Source of the DNA: Lachnospiraceae bacterium
Lineage (GTDB): Bacteria > Bacillota > Clostridia > Lachnospirales > Lachnospiraceae
Length of the DNA: 50,521 nt
Assembly (NCBI GenBank): GCA_016284315.1
Contig: JAEEOO010000032.1
Location: forward strand, 1 to 50,521
Direction: 5' to 3'
Part shown: one piece after another, positions 8,058-16,253 of the stretch
Numbering within the stretch: the first letter of the stretch is position 1
Layout of the letters: every line of letters begins with the position of its first letter
Program-made: the position numbers and the translations under genes
The notes under the pieces: model-generated
The model's input: the letters and a program-made list of their open reading frames with translations, nothing else
Told to the model about the DNA's origin: nothing
The model's database searches: none

Positions 8058-9524
8058 ATGAAAAAAATTCTTTTTGTCGCATCTGAGGGCGTGCCTTTTA
8101 TCAAGACCGGCGGACTTGCTGATGTTGTGGGCTCGTTACCGAAGTATATTGACAAAAAATATTTCGATGTAAGAGTTTTTCTTCCTAAATATGCCTGCAT
8201 GAAGCAGGAAATGAAGGATAAGCTCAGGTATGTGACCAATTTCTATATGGATTTTAATTGGCAGAACATTTACGTAGGCATATTTGAAGCGGAAGTTGAC
8301 GGCGTACATTATTACTTTATTGACAATGAGTTCTACTGGAGCGGATCAAAGGTTTACAACGACGATCCCAGATATGAGATAGAGAGATATACCTATTTTT
8401 GTAAAGCAGTGCTTTCAGCACTTCCGGTTATTGATTTCAGACCTGACCTTATCCATTGTCACGATTGGCAGACCGGAATCATCCCCGTATATCTCAAGGA
8501 GCGCTTTGCGGGAAGCGATTTCTACAGAAATATTAAGAGCGTTATTACCATCCACAACTTGAAATTCCAGGGCAAGTGGGATGTTAAGACCGTTCAGAGT
8601 ATCACGGGTCTTCCCGATTACTATTTCACCCCCGATAAGCTGGAGTCCTATAAGGATGCCAACCTTTTAAAGGGAGGTATCGTATTTGCGGATGCGATCA
8701 CAACCGTATCCGATACTTATGCTGAGGAGATCAAGACTCCTTTCTTCGGAGAGGGATTGGATCCGCTCCTTCGCGCAAGGGCAAATTCACTGAGAGGTAT
8801 CGTTAACGGAATCGACTATACCGATTTCGACCCCGCTACCGACCCTCACATCGTTAAGAAATATAATGCCATCAACTTCCGTAAGGAGAAGGTTAAGAAC
8901 AAGCGAGCTCTTCAAGAGGAACTGGGACTTACCGTTGATGACAAGAAGATGATGATCGGTATCGTTTCAAGACTTACCGACCAGAAGGGACTTGACTTGA
9001 TAGCGTACATCATGGACGAGCTCTGCCAGGATGATATTCAGCTGGTGGTTCTCGGTACCGGTGAAGAGCGTTATGAGAACATGTTCCGTCACTTCGATTG
9101 GAAATATAATAATAAAGTATCAGCGAATATTTATTATTCCGATGCTTTATCACATAAGATCTATGCAGCTTGCGATGCTTTCCTTATGCCTTCGCTCTTT
9201 GAGCCCTGCGGACTCAGCCAGCTCATGGCTCTTCACTACGGAACCATTCCCATCGTTCGTCAGACCGGCGGACTTAAGGATACCGTTGAGCCCTACAATG
9301 AGTATGAGAGCACAGGTACAGGATTTGGCTTCATAAACTACAATGCACACGAAATGCTTGCAACCATCCGTTATGCGGAAAAGATCTACTACGATCGCAA
9401 GCGTGAGTGGAATAAGATGATAGACCGAGCAATGGCTGTGGACTTCTCCTGGGAGGTTTCTGCTAAGAAGTATCAGGAGATGTACATGTGGCTCTGCCCG
9501 GATTATGATGCGGACAAGGAATGA
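8058..9524 (+). CDS. glgA: Glycogen synthase (ADP-glucose transglucosylase)
   Basis: 488 aa, full length for the bacterial GT5 family. Near the start, KTGGLADVVGSLP (from K16) is the ADP-glucose-binding signature. Further marks are HDWQTGIIPVYLKERF, VITIHNLKFQGKWD, GIVNGIDYTDFDP, GIVSRLTDQKGLDLI and FEPCGLSQLMALHYGT (near residue 380). The enzyme elongates alpha-1,4-glucan from ADP-glucose in the cytoplasm. No other glg gene is visible, and it heads a housekeeping operon with yicC, gmk and rpoZ (gaps of 41, 16 and 20 nt), an unusual partner set that may tie carbon storage to growth. The start is supported by GGGAGGGTTTCTTAA before the ATG. Confidence 0.95.
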   Translation: MKKILFVASEGVPFIKTGGLADVVGSLPKYIDKKYFDVRVFLPKYACMKQEMKDKLRYVTNFYMDFNWQNIYVGIFEAEVDGVHYYFIDNEFYWSGSKVYNDDPRYEIERYTYFCKAVLSALPVIDFRPDLIHCHDWQTGIIPVYLKERFAGSDFYRNIKSVITIHNLKFQGKWDVKTVQSITGLPDYYFTPDKLESYKDANLLKGGIVFADAITTVSDTYAEEIKTPFFGEGLDPLLRARANSLRGIVNGIDYTDFDPATDPHIVKKYNAINFRKEKVKNKRALQEELGLTVDDKKMMIGIVSRLTDQKGLDLIAYIMDELCQDDIQLVVLGTGEERYENMFRHFDWKYNNKVSANIYYSDALSHKIYAACDAFLMPSLFEPCGLSQLMALHYGTIPIVRQTGGLKDTVEPYNEYESTGTGFGFINYNAHEMLATIRYAEKIYYDRKREWNKMIDRAMAVDFSWEVSAKKYQEMYMWLCPDYDADKE

Positions 9525-9565
9525 TTCCGGATCCGTAATAAATAACAGTAGTAAGGAAACAGAAA

Positions 9566-10444
9566 ATGATTAAGAGTATGACCGGCTTCGGAAGAAGCGA
9601 GATCACGGTTCACGACAGAAAGTTCAGCGTTGAACTCAAGAGCGTAAACCACCGTTACCTGGATGTTAACATCCGTATGCCCAAGGCACTTAATTTCTTT
9701 GACTCCGCAATAAGACAGGAGCTTAAGAAATATATCTCCAGAGGAAAGGTTGATGTTTTCATCACCTATGAAAACCTTGGAGAGACTACCTCAACCGTCA
9801 GATACAATCACGATCTTGCAGAAGAGTATCTCAAGTATTTAAAACAGATGGGTGAGGAATTCGGACTTGAATATGATATCAGGGTTTCAAACCTTTCAAA
9901 GTATCCCGAAGTTTTCGTTATGGAAGAGGGAGATGTTGATGAGGAGGAACTCTGGAAGGATCTTCAGAGCGCCATCGATCAGGCTTGCGATATCTTCGTA
10001 AAGACCCGTATCACCGAAGGTGAGCATCTGAAAGATGATCTTATCGAGAAGCTTGACCATATGGCAGGTCTTGTTGATTTCATCGACGAGCGTTCACCTA
10101 AGATCATCGAGGAATACAGAGGAAAGATCGACGCAAGAGTCAGAGAGATCCTTGGAGATGTTAAGGTAGATGAGGGAAGACTTCTTACCGAAGTAACCGT
10201 ATTTGCCGATAAGATCTGTGTTGACGAAGAGATCGTCAGACTTCGCAGCCATATCGATACTGTAAAGAAAGAACTTAATGAGGGAGAGAATATAGGAAGA
10301 AAGCTGGATTTCCTTGCACAGGAGCTTAACCGCGAGGCAAATACCATCCTTTCTAAATCCACAGACCTTGAGATCGCCAACTGCGGTATTGAGCTTAAGA
10401 CCGAGATTGAAAAGGTACGTGAGCAGATTCAGAACATTGAGTAA
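9566..10444 (+). CDS. yicC: YicC family endoribonuclease
   Basis: 292 aa, typical length. It begins MIKSMTGFGRSE, the family hallmark, with SVNHRYLDVNIRMPK shortly after and the C-terminal DUF1732 part ELNREANTILSKSTD and VREQIQNIE. Family members cleave RNA and have been linked to sRNA turnover and stationary-phase or stress survival. It lies directly upstream of gmk and rpoZ as in many Firmicutes. The small remA gene that often sits between yicC and gmk is absent: the gap is 16 nt. Confidence 0.93.
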   Translation: MIKSMTGFGRSEITVHDRKFSVELKSVNHRYLDVNIRMPKALNFFDSAIRQELKKYISRGKVDVFITYENLGETTSTVRYNHDLAEEYLKYLKQMGEEFGLEYDIRVSNLSKYPEVFVMEEGDVDEEELWKDLQSAIDQACDIFVKTRITEGEHLKDDLIEKLDHMAGLVDFIDERSPKIIEEYRGKIDARVREILGDVKVDEGRLLTEVTVFADKICVDEEIVRLRSHIDTVKKELNEGENIGRKLDFLAQELNREANTILSKSTDLEIANCGIELKTEIEKVREQIQNIE

Positions 10445-10460
10445 TTCGTGAGGTTAGTTT

Positions 10461-11084
10461 ATGGATAAAAAAGGAATTTTACTTGTTATTTCCGGATTTT
10501 CCGGTGCGGGTAAAGGTACTGTCGTAAACCGCCTGATGGAAAAATATGATGAGTATGCGCTGTCAATTTCCATGACATCCCGCAGCCCTCGTCCCGGAGA
10601 GCAGGACGGGGTCAATTATTTCTTTGTTTCAAGAGAGAAATTTGAAAAAACTATTGCAGAAAACGGATTTCTTGAGTATGCTGAATATTGCGGCAATTAT
10701 TACGGCACTCCAAAAGAGTTTGTAAACAAGCAGCTGGAGGCCGGTAAAAACGTTATTTTGGAGATTGAGATCCAGGGAGCGACCAATATCAAAAAGGTAT
10801 TTCCCGAGAGCCTCCTTATATTTATAACACCGCCCAGTGCAGAAGAACTTGAAAAGCGTCTTAAGGGACGCGGAACAGAGACTGACGAGGTTATCGCCAA
10901 GAGACTCCGCAGAGCCTATGAGGAATCTGACGGAATGGATACCTACGATTATATCATCGTAAATGATGACCTGGAGACCTGTGTGGAGGATGTTCATTCA
11001 ACCACCATGGTTGCCCGCAATCAGCCCCTTCGTCTGCACGGATTTATTGAAAACATGAAAACCCAGCTTGAAATGTTCAAGTAG
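10461..11084 (+). CDS. gmk: Guanylate kinase
   Basis: 207 aa. The P-loop GFSGAGKGT lies at residues 12-20, followed by SMTSRSPRPGEQDGVNYFF (GMP-binding region) and EIEIQGATNIKK, and the lid sequence KRLKGRGTETDEVIAKRL. It phosphorylates GMP to GDP with ATP in the cytoplasm, feeding GTP and alarmone pools. The position upstream of rpoZ is a conserved pairing. The terminal residues FIENMKTQLEMFK are slightly longer than in many homologues. Confidence 0.96.
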   Translation: MDKKGILLVISGFSGAGKGTVVNRLMEKYDEYALSISMTSRSPRPGEQDGVNYFFVSREKFEKTIAENGFLEYAEYCGNYYGTPKEFVNKQLEAGKNVILEIEIQGATNIKKVFPESLLIFITPPSAEELEKRLKGRGTETDEVIAKRLRRAYEESDGMDTYDYIIVNDDLETCVEDVHSTTMVARNQPLRLHGFIENMKTQLEMFK

Positions 11085-11104
11085 CCCTTGAAAGGAGATT
11101 TAAA

Positions 11105-11341
11105 ATGTTACACCCCTCATATGTAGACCTTATGAACGTTGTAAACAAAGATATCGAAGAGGATGAAGAGCCCATCGTTAGCAGCCGTTATTCAATCGTT
11201 ATGGCTTCAGCTAAGAGAGCAAGACAGCTTGTAAGCGGAGATCCTCAGCTTGCAGGTCAGGAAGACGAAAAGCCCCTTTCCATCGCAGTTAAAGAGATTT
11301 ACGACGGAAAAGTTAAGATCCTCCCCAACATCGAGGAATAA
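11105..11341 (+). CDS. rpoZ: RNA polymerase omega subunit
   Basis: 78 aa. MLHPSYVDLMNVV at the start and RYSIVMASAKRARQL are the omega signature; the C-terminal EKPLSIAVKEIYDGKVKI matches the Firmicute form. It helps assemble and stabilise the core polymerase. AAAGGAGATTTAAA precedes the ATG. It is the last gene of the glgA-yicC-gmk-rpoZ operon, with a strong terminator directly after it. Confidence 0.95.
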   Translation: MLHPSYVDLMNVVNKDIEEDEEPIVSSRYSIVMASAKRARQLVSGDPQLAGQEDEKPLSIAVKEIYDGKVKILPNIEE

Positions 11342-11351
11342 ATGATAACAG

Positions 11352-11405
11352 ACCCGGCTGAAGTGTGGGAAGACGGTCTTCCCTGTTTTCGGCTGGGTTT
11401 TTTTA
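11352..11405 (+). terminator. Intrinsic terminator after rpoZ
   Basis: ACCCGGCTGAA (11352-11362) pairs with TTCGGCTGGGT (11388-11398) with two G-U pairs; an inner hairpin GGGAAGAC/GTCTTCCC extends it, and a T-run follows. It ends 16 nt before rimO. Confidence 0.85.
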
Positions 11406-11420
11406 CGTTAAAGCGTTACT

Positions 11421-12749
11421 ATGAAAATACTTATTATATCCCTTGGGTGTGACAAAAACCTTGTCGACACCGAAAAAATGATAGGACTCCTCTCACAGAG
11501 AGGATACGAATTTACCGATGCGGAAGAGGAAGCCGAGGCAGTTATAGTCAATACCTGCTGCTTTATCGGTGATGCCAAAGAAGAGAGTATAAACACTCTT
11601 CTTGACATGGCAGAACTTAAAAAGTCCGGACAGCTTAAGGCTCTTATTGCTTCCGGATGCCTTGCGCAGCGCTATAAAGAAGAAATACAAAAGGAGATTC
11701 CCGAGGTTGATGCTCTTATCGGCACCATGTCGGTTTCTTCCATAGCAGATACACTGGATGCGGTTTTGGCAGGCAAAAAAGAGAATACCTTTATGCCCCT
11801 TGACTGCGACCCTACGGTAAGGGGAAAACGAGTACTTACCACCGGCGGACATTTTGCGTATTTAAAGATAGCCGAAGGATGCGATAAGAATTGTACCTAT
11901 TGCATCATCCCGAAAGTCAGAGGCGGATACAGATCCATCCCCATGGAGGAGCTTGTTAAAGAGGCCGAGGAATTGGCTGAGGCAGGAGTTAAGGAACTTA
12001 TCCTTGTTGCCCAGGAGACAACTCTTTACGGCAAGGATCTTTACGGAAAGAAATCTCTTCCGGAGCTTCTTAAAAAGCTCTGCAAGATTTCCGGAATATA
12101 CTGGATAAGAATCCTATATTGCTATCCCGAAGAGATCACGGATGAGCTTATCGAGACCATCGCTACAGAGAAGAAGATCTGTCACTACCTTGATATTCCG
12201 ATACAGCATGCTTCCGATGATATATTAAGAAGGATGGGACGCTGGACCGATCAGGCAAAGCTTCGAGAGACTGTTACCAAATTAAGGGAGAGGATTCCTG
12301 ATATTGCGCTTAGGACCACACTTATTTCCGGATTCCCCGGCGAGACTCAGGAAGATTTTGAAGAATTATATCGCTTTGTAAACGATATGGAGTTTGACAG
12401 ACTGGGTGTATTTACTTATTCTCAGGAAGAAGATACCGTTGCAGGCGAGATGCCCGACCAGATTGAAGAAGAGATCAAGGCAGCAAGACGCGATGAACTG
12501 ATGGAACTTCAGCAGGCCATTGTTTTCGAGAAAAACGAGGACCTTCCCGGAACTATTATGACCGTAATGGTAGAGGGAAAAGTTGCGGATGAGGATACTT
12601 ATGTGACCAGAACATACCGCGACGCACCCGGAGTTGACGGCTATCTTTTCTTAAATACGACAGCGAATCTTATGACCGGAGATTTTGTAAAGGTCATGGT
12701 CACGGATTCAAATGAATATGATTTGATTGGAGAAATTTACAATGGGTAA
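11421..12749 (+). CDS. rimO: Ribosomal protein S12 methylthiotransferase RimO
   Basis: 442 aa, typical. It starts MKILIISLGCDKNLVDTEKM, diagnostic of RimO rather than MiaB. The radical-SAM cluster CDKNCTYC has cysteines at 154, 158 and 161 and is followed by IIPKVRGGYRSIP; further cysteines of the second cluster lie in the N-terminal UPF0004 domain (NTCCFIGDAKEES). A TRAM domain ends the protein. It adds a methylthio group to an aspartate of ribosomal protein S12. There is no good Shine-Dalgarno in the 15 nt between the preceding terminator and the ATG, so its transcription start must lie in or upstream of that hairpin. It overlaps pgsA by 8 nt. Confidence 0.94.
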   Translation: MKILIISLGCDKNLVDTEKMIGLLSQRGYEFTDAEEEAEAVIVNTCCFIGDAKEESINTLLDMAELKKSGQLKALIASGCLAQRYKEEIQKEIPEVDALIGTMSVSSIADTLDAVLAGKKENTFMPLDCDPTVRGKRVLTTGGHFAYLKIAEGCDKNCTYCIIPKVRGGYRSIPMEELVKEAEELAEAGVKELILVAQETTLYGKDLYGKKSLPELLKKLCKISGIYWIRILYCYPEEITDELIETIATEKKICHYLDIPIQHASDDILRRMGRWTDQAKLRETVTKLRERIPDIALRTTLISGFPGETQEDFEELYRFVNDMEFDRLGVFTYSQEEDTVAGEMPDQIEEEIKAARRDELMELQQAIVFEKNEDLPGTIMTVMVEGKVADEDTYVTRTYRDAPGVDGYLFLNTTANLMTGDFVKVMVTDSNEYDLIGEIYNG

Positions 12750-13344
12750 TTCAGAGAATACCGATGCTAAGAAGTCAAAGATCTGGAATGTGCCTAACAT
12801 AATGACGACGGGAAGAGTTATCCTTATCATCCCCTTTGTTATAGTGCTTTTGGGCGCAAATGCGGGATGGTTCGGAGAAGATATCCTTATCCCTTGCATC
12901 GTAGCCGACGGAATCTTTCTTTTGGCCAGCTTGACAGACCTTTTCGACGGTAAGATCGCAAGAAAATATAATCTTGTTACCAATTTCGGAAAATTCATGG
13001 ATCCCCTTGCGGATAAAGTTCTTGTTTGCTCGGGTCTTATCTGCCTCGTAGAGATGGGAAGGGTTCCTGCATGGGTTGTTATCGTGATCCTTGCCAGGGA
13101 GTTCATCATCAGCGGATTCAGACTTGTGGCTTCAGATGCGGGAATCGTTATTGCCGCAAGTTACTGGGGAAAGTGGAAGACCACACTTCAAATGACACTT
13201 GTTATTATGGCGATAGTGGACCTTTCTCCCTATATTCCTTTTTATGCTATCGTTGAAACCGTTGTAATGTATGTAGCACTTGCACTTACTGTAATATCTC
13301 TTGTTGATTATATTTACAAGAATCACAAGGTGCTCATGCAGTAG
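12742..13344 (+). CDS. pgsA: CDP-diacylglycerol-glycerol-3-phosphate 3-phosphatidyltransferase
   Basis: 200 aa from ATG 12742; a TTG at 12727 is in frame, but GGAG at 12729-12732 is correctly placed for the ATG. The CDP-alcohol phosphotransferase signature DG-x2-AR-x8-G-x3-D-x3-D is complete (DLFDGKIARKYN, then NFGKFMDPLADK). About five hydrophobic helices follow. It makes phosphatidylglycerophosphate, the committed step to phosphatidylglycerol and cardiolipin. rimO-pgsA-cinA-recA is a conserved Firmicute order, with rimO overlapping its start. Confidence 0.94.
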   Translation: MGNSENTDAKKSKIWNVPNIMTTGRVILIIPFVIVLLGANAGWFGEDILIPCIVADGIFLLASLTDLFDGKIARKYNLVTNFGKFMDPLADKVLVCSGLICLVEMGRVPAWVVIVILAREFIISGFRLVASDAGIVIAASYWGKWKTTLQMTLVIMAIVDLSPYIPFYAIVETVVMYVALALTVISLVDYIYKNHKVLMQ

Positions 13345-13374
13345 TTTGGTAGCCAAACCGGCCCGGAGTAATTT

Positions 13375-14166
13375 ATGAAATTAGATAAGATCAAGAGAAC
13401 AGAAGAAGGCGTTGACAATATTTATTCACGTACCGTGAAGATCTGCGGTATAAGCGAGAGTAAAGTAACCGCAATGATCTCGGACATTTTGGAGTCTGAG
13501 AAGGAGGCGACTGTTGATATCACTTCCATCGTTGGAGAAGTTCACATCAAGGTTTCCGCGGCTGCAGAGGATAAAAAAGCGGCAAGAAAAGTGATAAAGC
13601 CTGTAGTATCCCTTCTCAAGGAGAAGTTCGGAAATTACATTTATACAACAGATGAAGAAGTTACTTTGGAACAGGCTGTTGTGGATCTCCTTGTGGCAAA
13701 CGGACTTACCGTATCCTGCGCCGAGTCATGTACCGGAGGTATGCTTTCCGCGAGACTTATCAATGTACCGGGAGTATCAGAGGTCTACAAATCCGGATAC
13801 ATAACTTATTCAAATAAATCAAAGAGAAAGATCCTGGGTGTAAGAAGATCTGTAATAGACAAATACGGCGTTATCAGCGCCGAGACCGCAAAGGATATGG
13901 CCAAGGGACTTGCTGCCATCACCAAGGCGGATATATGCGTCAGCGTTACCGGAAATGCGGGCCCGGATGCTGCCGAGAATAAAGAGGTGGGACTCGTTTA
14001 TATCGGATGCTGCATTAAAGGCAAAACAGCAGTTACCGAAGCTCATTTTACCGGTGAGAGAAACGAGATCAGACAGGCTGCTACAGCGGCGGCTCTTTCC
14101 TTCCTAAGGAACAACATGCTTGAATACTACAGCAGGGTTACCTTTGGAAACGGTGAGGAAGAATAA
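13375..14166 (+). CDS. cinA: CinA-like protein lacking the N-terminal COG1058 domain
   Basis: 263 aa; full CinA is about 410. Residues 1-105 match the small KH-like domain between the two CinA halves (SIVGEVHIKVSAAAEDKKAA, NYIYTTDEEVTLEQAVVDLL). Residues 105-250 are the nicotinamide-nucleotide amidase (PncC) domain: SCAESCTGGMLSARLINVPG, GYITYSNKSK, SVTGNAGP. The N-terminal ADP-ribose pyrophosphatase/MocF-like domain is absent, and no remnant lies in the 30 nt after pgsA. The start is supported by GGAGTAATTT before the ATG. It probably deamidates NMN in pyridine nucleotide salvage. The position before recA is the classical cinA-recA arrangement, but a terminator and an SOS promoter now separate the two. 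Confidence 0.9.
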   Translation: MKLDKIKRTEEGVDNIYSRTVKICGISESKVTAMISDILESEKEATVDITSIVGEVHIKVSAAAEDKKAARKVIKPVVSLLKEKFGNYIYTTDEEVTLEQAVVDLLVANGLTVSCAESCTGGMLSARLINVPGVSEVYKSGYITYSNKSKRKILGVRRSVIDKYGVISAETAKDMAKGLAAITKADICVSVTGNAGPDAAENKEVGLVYIGCCIKGKTAVTEAHFTGERNEIRQAATAAALSFLRNNMLEYYSRVTFGNGEEE

Positions 14167-14181
14167 AGAAAGATTTAAAAG

Positions 14182-14207
14182 AGGACTTGCATTTGCAGGT
14201 CCTTTTA
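14182..14207 (+). terminator. Intrinsic terminator after cinA
   Basis: AGGACTTGC (14182-14190) pairs with GCAGGTCCT (14195-14203) with one G-U pair, followed by TTTT. It isolates the recA promoter from the upstream operon. Confidence 0.65.
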
Positions 14208-14381
14208 TGCTATTCTGATGAGCATCGACGGAAGACAATGCAATCTGATTCATTTTTTGAATTCAGATAATTCAATTTTCTTGAATTTTTAGGTGTTTCT
14301 CACACCAAGTGACATTTATTACCCTCAAAAAATGATAAAGTAGAAAATGTAAAAAAGAGAACGGATTTTCGAAAAATCCGG

Positions 14382-14410
14382 TTGACAAAATCGAACGAAT
14401 GTTTTATTCT
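14382..14410 (+). promoter_or_regulatory. recA promoter with a LexA half-match in the spacer
   Basis: TTGACA (14382-14387), 17-nt spacer, TATTCT (14405-14410). The spacer holds CGAACGAATGTTT (14392-14404), an imperfect GAAC-N4-GTTC site. A near-palindrome CGGATTTT-CG-AAAAATCCG lies just upstream of the -35. Confidence 0.8.
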
Positions 14411-14422
14411 CTTATAGGATAA

Positions 14423-14436
14423 CGAACATTCGTTCT
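14423..14436 (+). promoter_or_regulatory. LexA (SOS) operator of recA
   Basis: CGAACATTCGTTCT matches the Gram-positive LexA box GAAC-N4-GTTC exactly and lies in the recA leader just after the transcription start. With the imperfect copy in the promoter it predicts SOS induction of recA-recX. Confidence 0.85.
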
Positions 14437-14453
14437 TAAAAGGAGAACACATA

Positions 14454-15521
14454 ATGGAAAACGAAGACAAGAAAAAAGCACTTGAAGCGGCTTTGAGCCA
14501 GATAGAAAAGCAGTACGGCAAAGGAACAGTCATGAGACTCGGCGATCCCAATGCCCAGATGAACGTTGAGACCATTCCCACCGGCTCCATCAGCCTTGAT
14601 ATTGCGCTGGGACTCGGCGGAATCCCCAAAGGACGAATTGTTGAGATATACGGACCTGAATCCAGTGGTAAGACCACCGTTACTCTTCATATGATCGCAG
14701 AAGTTCAGAAGAGAGGCGGAATCGCAGGATTCATCGATGCAGAGCATGCACTTGATCCCGTTTACGCAAAGAATATCGGTGTAGACATTGATAATCTCTA
14801 CATTTCACAGCCCGATAACGGAGAGCAGGCTCTCGAGATCGCAGAGACCATGGTTCGCTCCGGAGCTATCGATATCGTAGTAGTTGACTCTGTTGCCGCC
14901 CTTGTTCCCAAGGCTGAGATCGACGGTGACATGGGAGATTCACATGTGGGACTTCAGGCAAGACTTATGAGCCAGGCTCTTCGTAAGCTTACAGCAGTTA
15001 TCAGTAAGTCAAACTGTGTAGTAGTATTCATCAACCAGCTTCGTGAGAAGGTTGGCGTTATGTTCGGTAACCCCGAGACTACCACGGGTGGTAGAGCTCT
15101 TAAGTTCTATTCATCAGTAAGACTTGATGTAAGACGTATCGAGTCGATCAAGCAGGGCGGAGAAGTTATCGGTAACAGGACCAGAGTAAAGATTGTTAAG
15201 AACAAGGTGGCACCTCCTTTCAAGGAAGCAGAATTTGATATCATGTTCGGCGAAGGAATCTCTGTAGCCGGAGATATCCTGGATAAGGCTGCAGATGCAG
15301 ACATCGTTGTTAAGTCCGGTGCATGGTATGCATATAACGGAGATAAGATCGGTCAGGGACGTGAGAATGCAAAGCAGTATCTTAAGGACAATCCTGCCGT
15401 TTGCGCCGAGATCGAGGCAAAGGTTCGTGCTCATTACGGACTTGAAGGAGCAGTAGCGGAAGAGGCTCCCGAAGAGAAGCCCGCAAGAAGTTCAAGAGCA
15501 TCAAAGGGCTCAGAGGACTAA
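14454..15521 (+). CDS. recA: Recombinase RecA
   Basis: 355 aa. Walker [10 protein letters not shown] near residue 66, [32 protein letters not shown] (Walker B) and [20 protein letters not shown] (L2 loop) are all intact. It forms filaments on ssDNA for strand exchange and acts as co-protease for LexA cleavage. AAAAGGAGAACACATA precedes the ATG. The C-terminal tail is acidic and ends in a Ser/Arg-rich stretch. recX follows after 22 nt. Confidence 0.99.
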   Translation: MENEDKKKALEAALSQIEKQYGKGTVMRLGDPNAQMNVETIPTGSISLDIALGLGGIPKGRIVEIYGPESSGKTTVTLHMIAEVQKRGGIAGFIDAEHALDPVYAKNIGVDIDNLYISQPDNGEQALEIAETMVRSGAIDIVVVDSVAALVPKAEIDGDMGDSHVGLQARLMSQALRKLTAVISKSNCVVVFINQLREKVGVMFGNPETTTGGRALKFYSSVRLDVRRIESIKQGGEVIGNRTRVKIVKNKVAPPFKEAEFDIMFGEGISVAGDILDKAADADIVVKSGAWYAYNGDKIGQGRENAKQYLKDNPAVCAEIEAKVRAHYGLEGAVAEEAPEEKPARSSRASKGSED

Positions 15522-15543
15522 TTAAAAAATATAGAGGTACATT

Positions 15544-16164
15544 ATGCAGGTTACGCAGATACTTCCTCTTGATAAGAAAAGAAGCCGGGTATGGCTGGAT
15601 GAGGAGTTCGCCTTTGTTCTATACAAAGGCGAACTTCGCCGCTTTAGGATAGAAGAGGACGGGGAGATAAGTGAATCCGTATACAGAGAGATTGTGGAGG
15701 AAGTCCTTCCCAAGAGGGCTAAACTAAGAGCCATGAATCTCTTAAAAAGCCATACATATTCCGAAGGACAACTGATGGAGAAACTCCTTCAGGGATATTA
15801 TCCCAAGGATATTGCAAGGCTGGCGGTTGACTATGTGGCTTCCTTCGGATATATAGACGATCTTAGGATGTCTGAAGAATATATCAGGATACATTTAAAG
15901 GATAAAAGCCGCATGAGGATCAAGCAGGATCTTATGCGAAAACAGGTGGATACCGAGACCATAGAACAGGCATTTTTAAACTGTAGTGACGAAGGTTTTG
16001 TTCAGGATGAACTTGCTCAGATAAAAAAACTTTTGGAAAAAAGAGGATATGACCCGAAGGAAACCAACAACATTAATACAGTTTCCAAACATTTTTCTTT
16101 TTTGATGAGAAAAGGCTACAACCCTGATTCTATAAGGAAAGTAATGGGTGATTTTGAAATGTAG
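15544..16164 (+). CDS. recX: Regulatory protein RecX
   Basis: 206 aa. MQVTQILPLDKKRSRVWLDE at the start, then the three-helix repeats typical of RecX (RAMNLLKSHTYSEGQLMEKL; FGYIDDLRMSEEYIR; RIKQDLMRKQVDTETIEQAF; FLMRKGYNPDSIRKVM). It limits RecA filament growth. Located 22 nt after recA, it shares the SOS promoter. Confidence 0.93.
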   Translation: MQVTQILPLDKKRSRVWLDEEFAFVLYKGELRRFRIEEDGEISESVYREIVEEVLPKRAKLRAMNLLKSHTYSEGQLMEKLLQGYYPKDIARLAVDYVASFGYIDDLRMSEEYIRIHLKDKSRMRIKQDLMRKQVDTETIEQAFLNCSDEGFVQDELAQIKKLLEKRGYDPKETNNINTVSKHFSFLMRKGYNPDSIRKVMGDFEM

Positions 16165-16180
16165 CACTTGTTATTTGGGG

Positions 16181-16209
16181 TTGACATTAAGACTTTTTAA
16201 CATTAATAT
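16181..16209 (+). promoter_or_regulatory. Promoter of rny
   Basis: TTGACA (16181-16186), 17-nt spacer, TAATAT (16204-16209), about 38 nt upstream of the start codon. It gives rny expression independent of the SOS unit. Confidence 0.7.
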
Positions 16210-16253
16210 ATGAGTGTTGTACTATGAAAATTTCATAAGGAGGTGCTCCTGTA

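Noticed and set aside
14362-14380. Near-palindrome upstream of the recA -35 as a second terminator
   Set aside because: It has no T-run after it on either strand, and the terminator at 14182 already ends the upstream operon.
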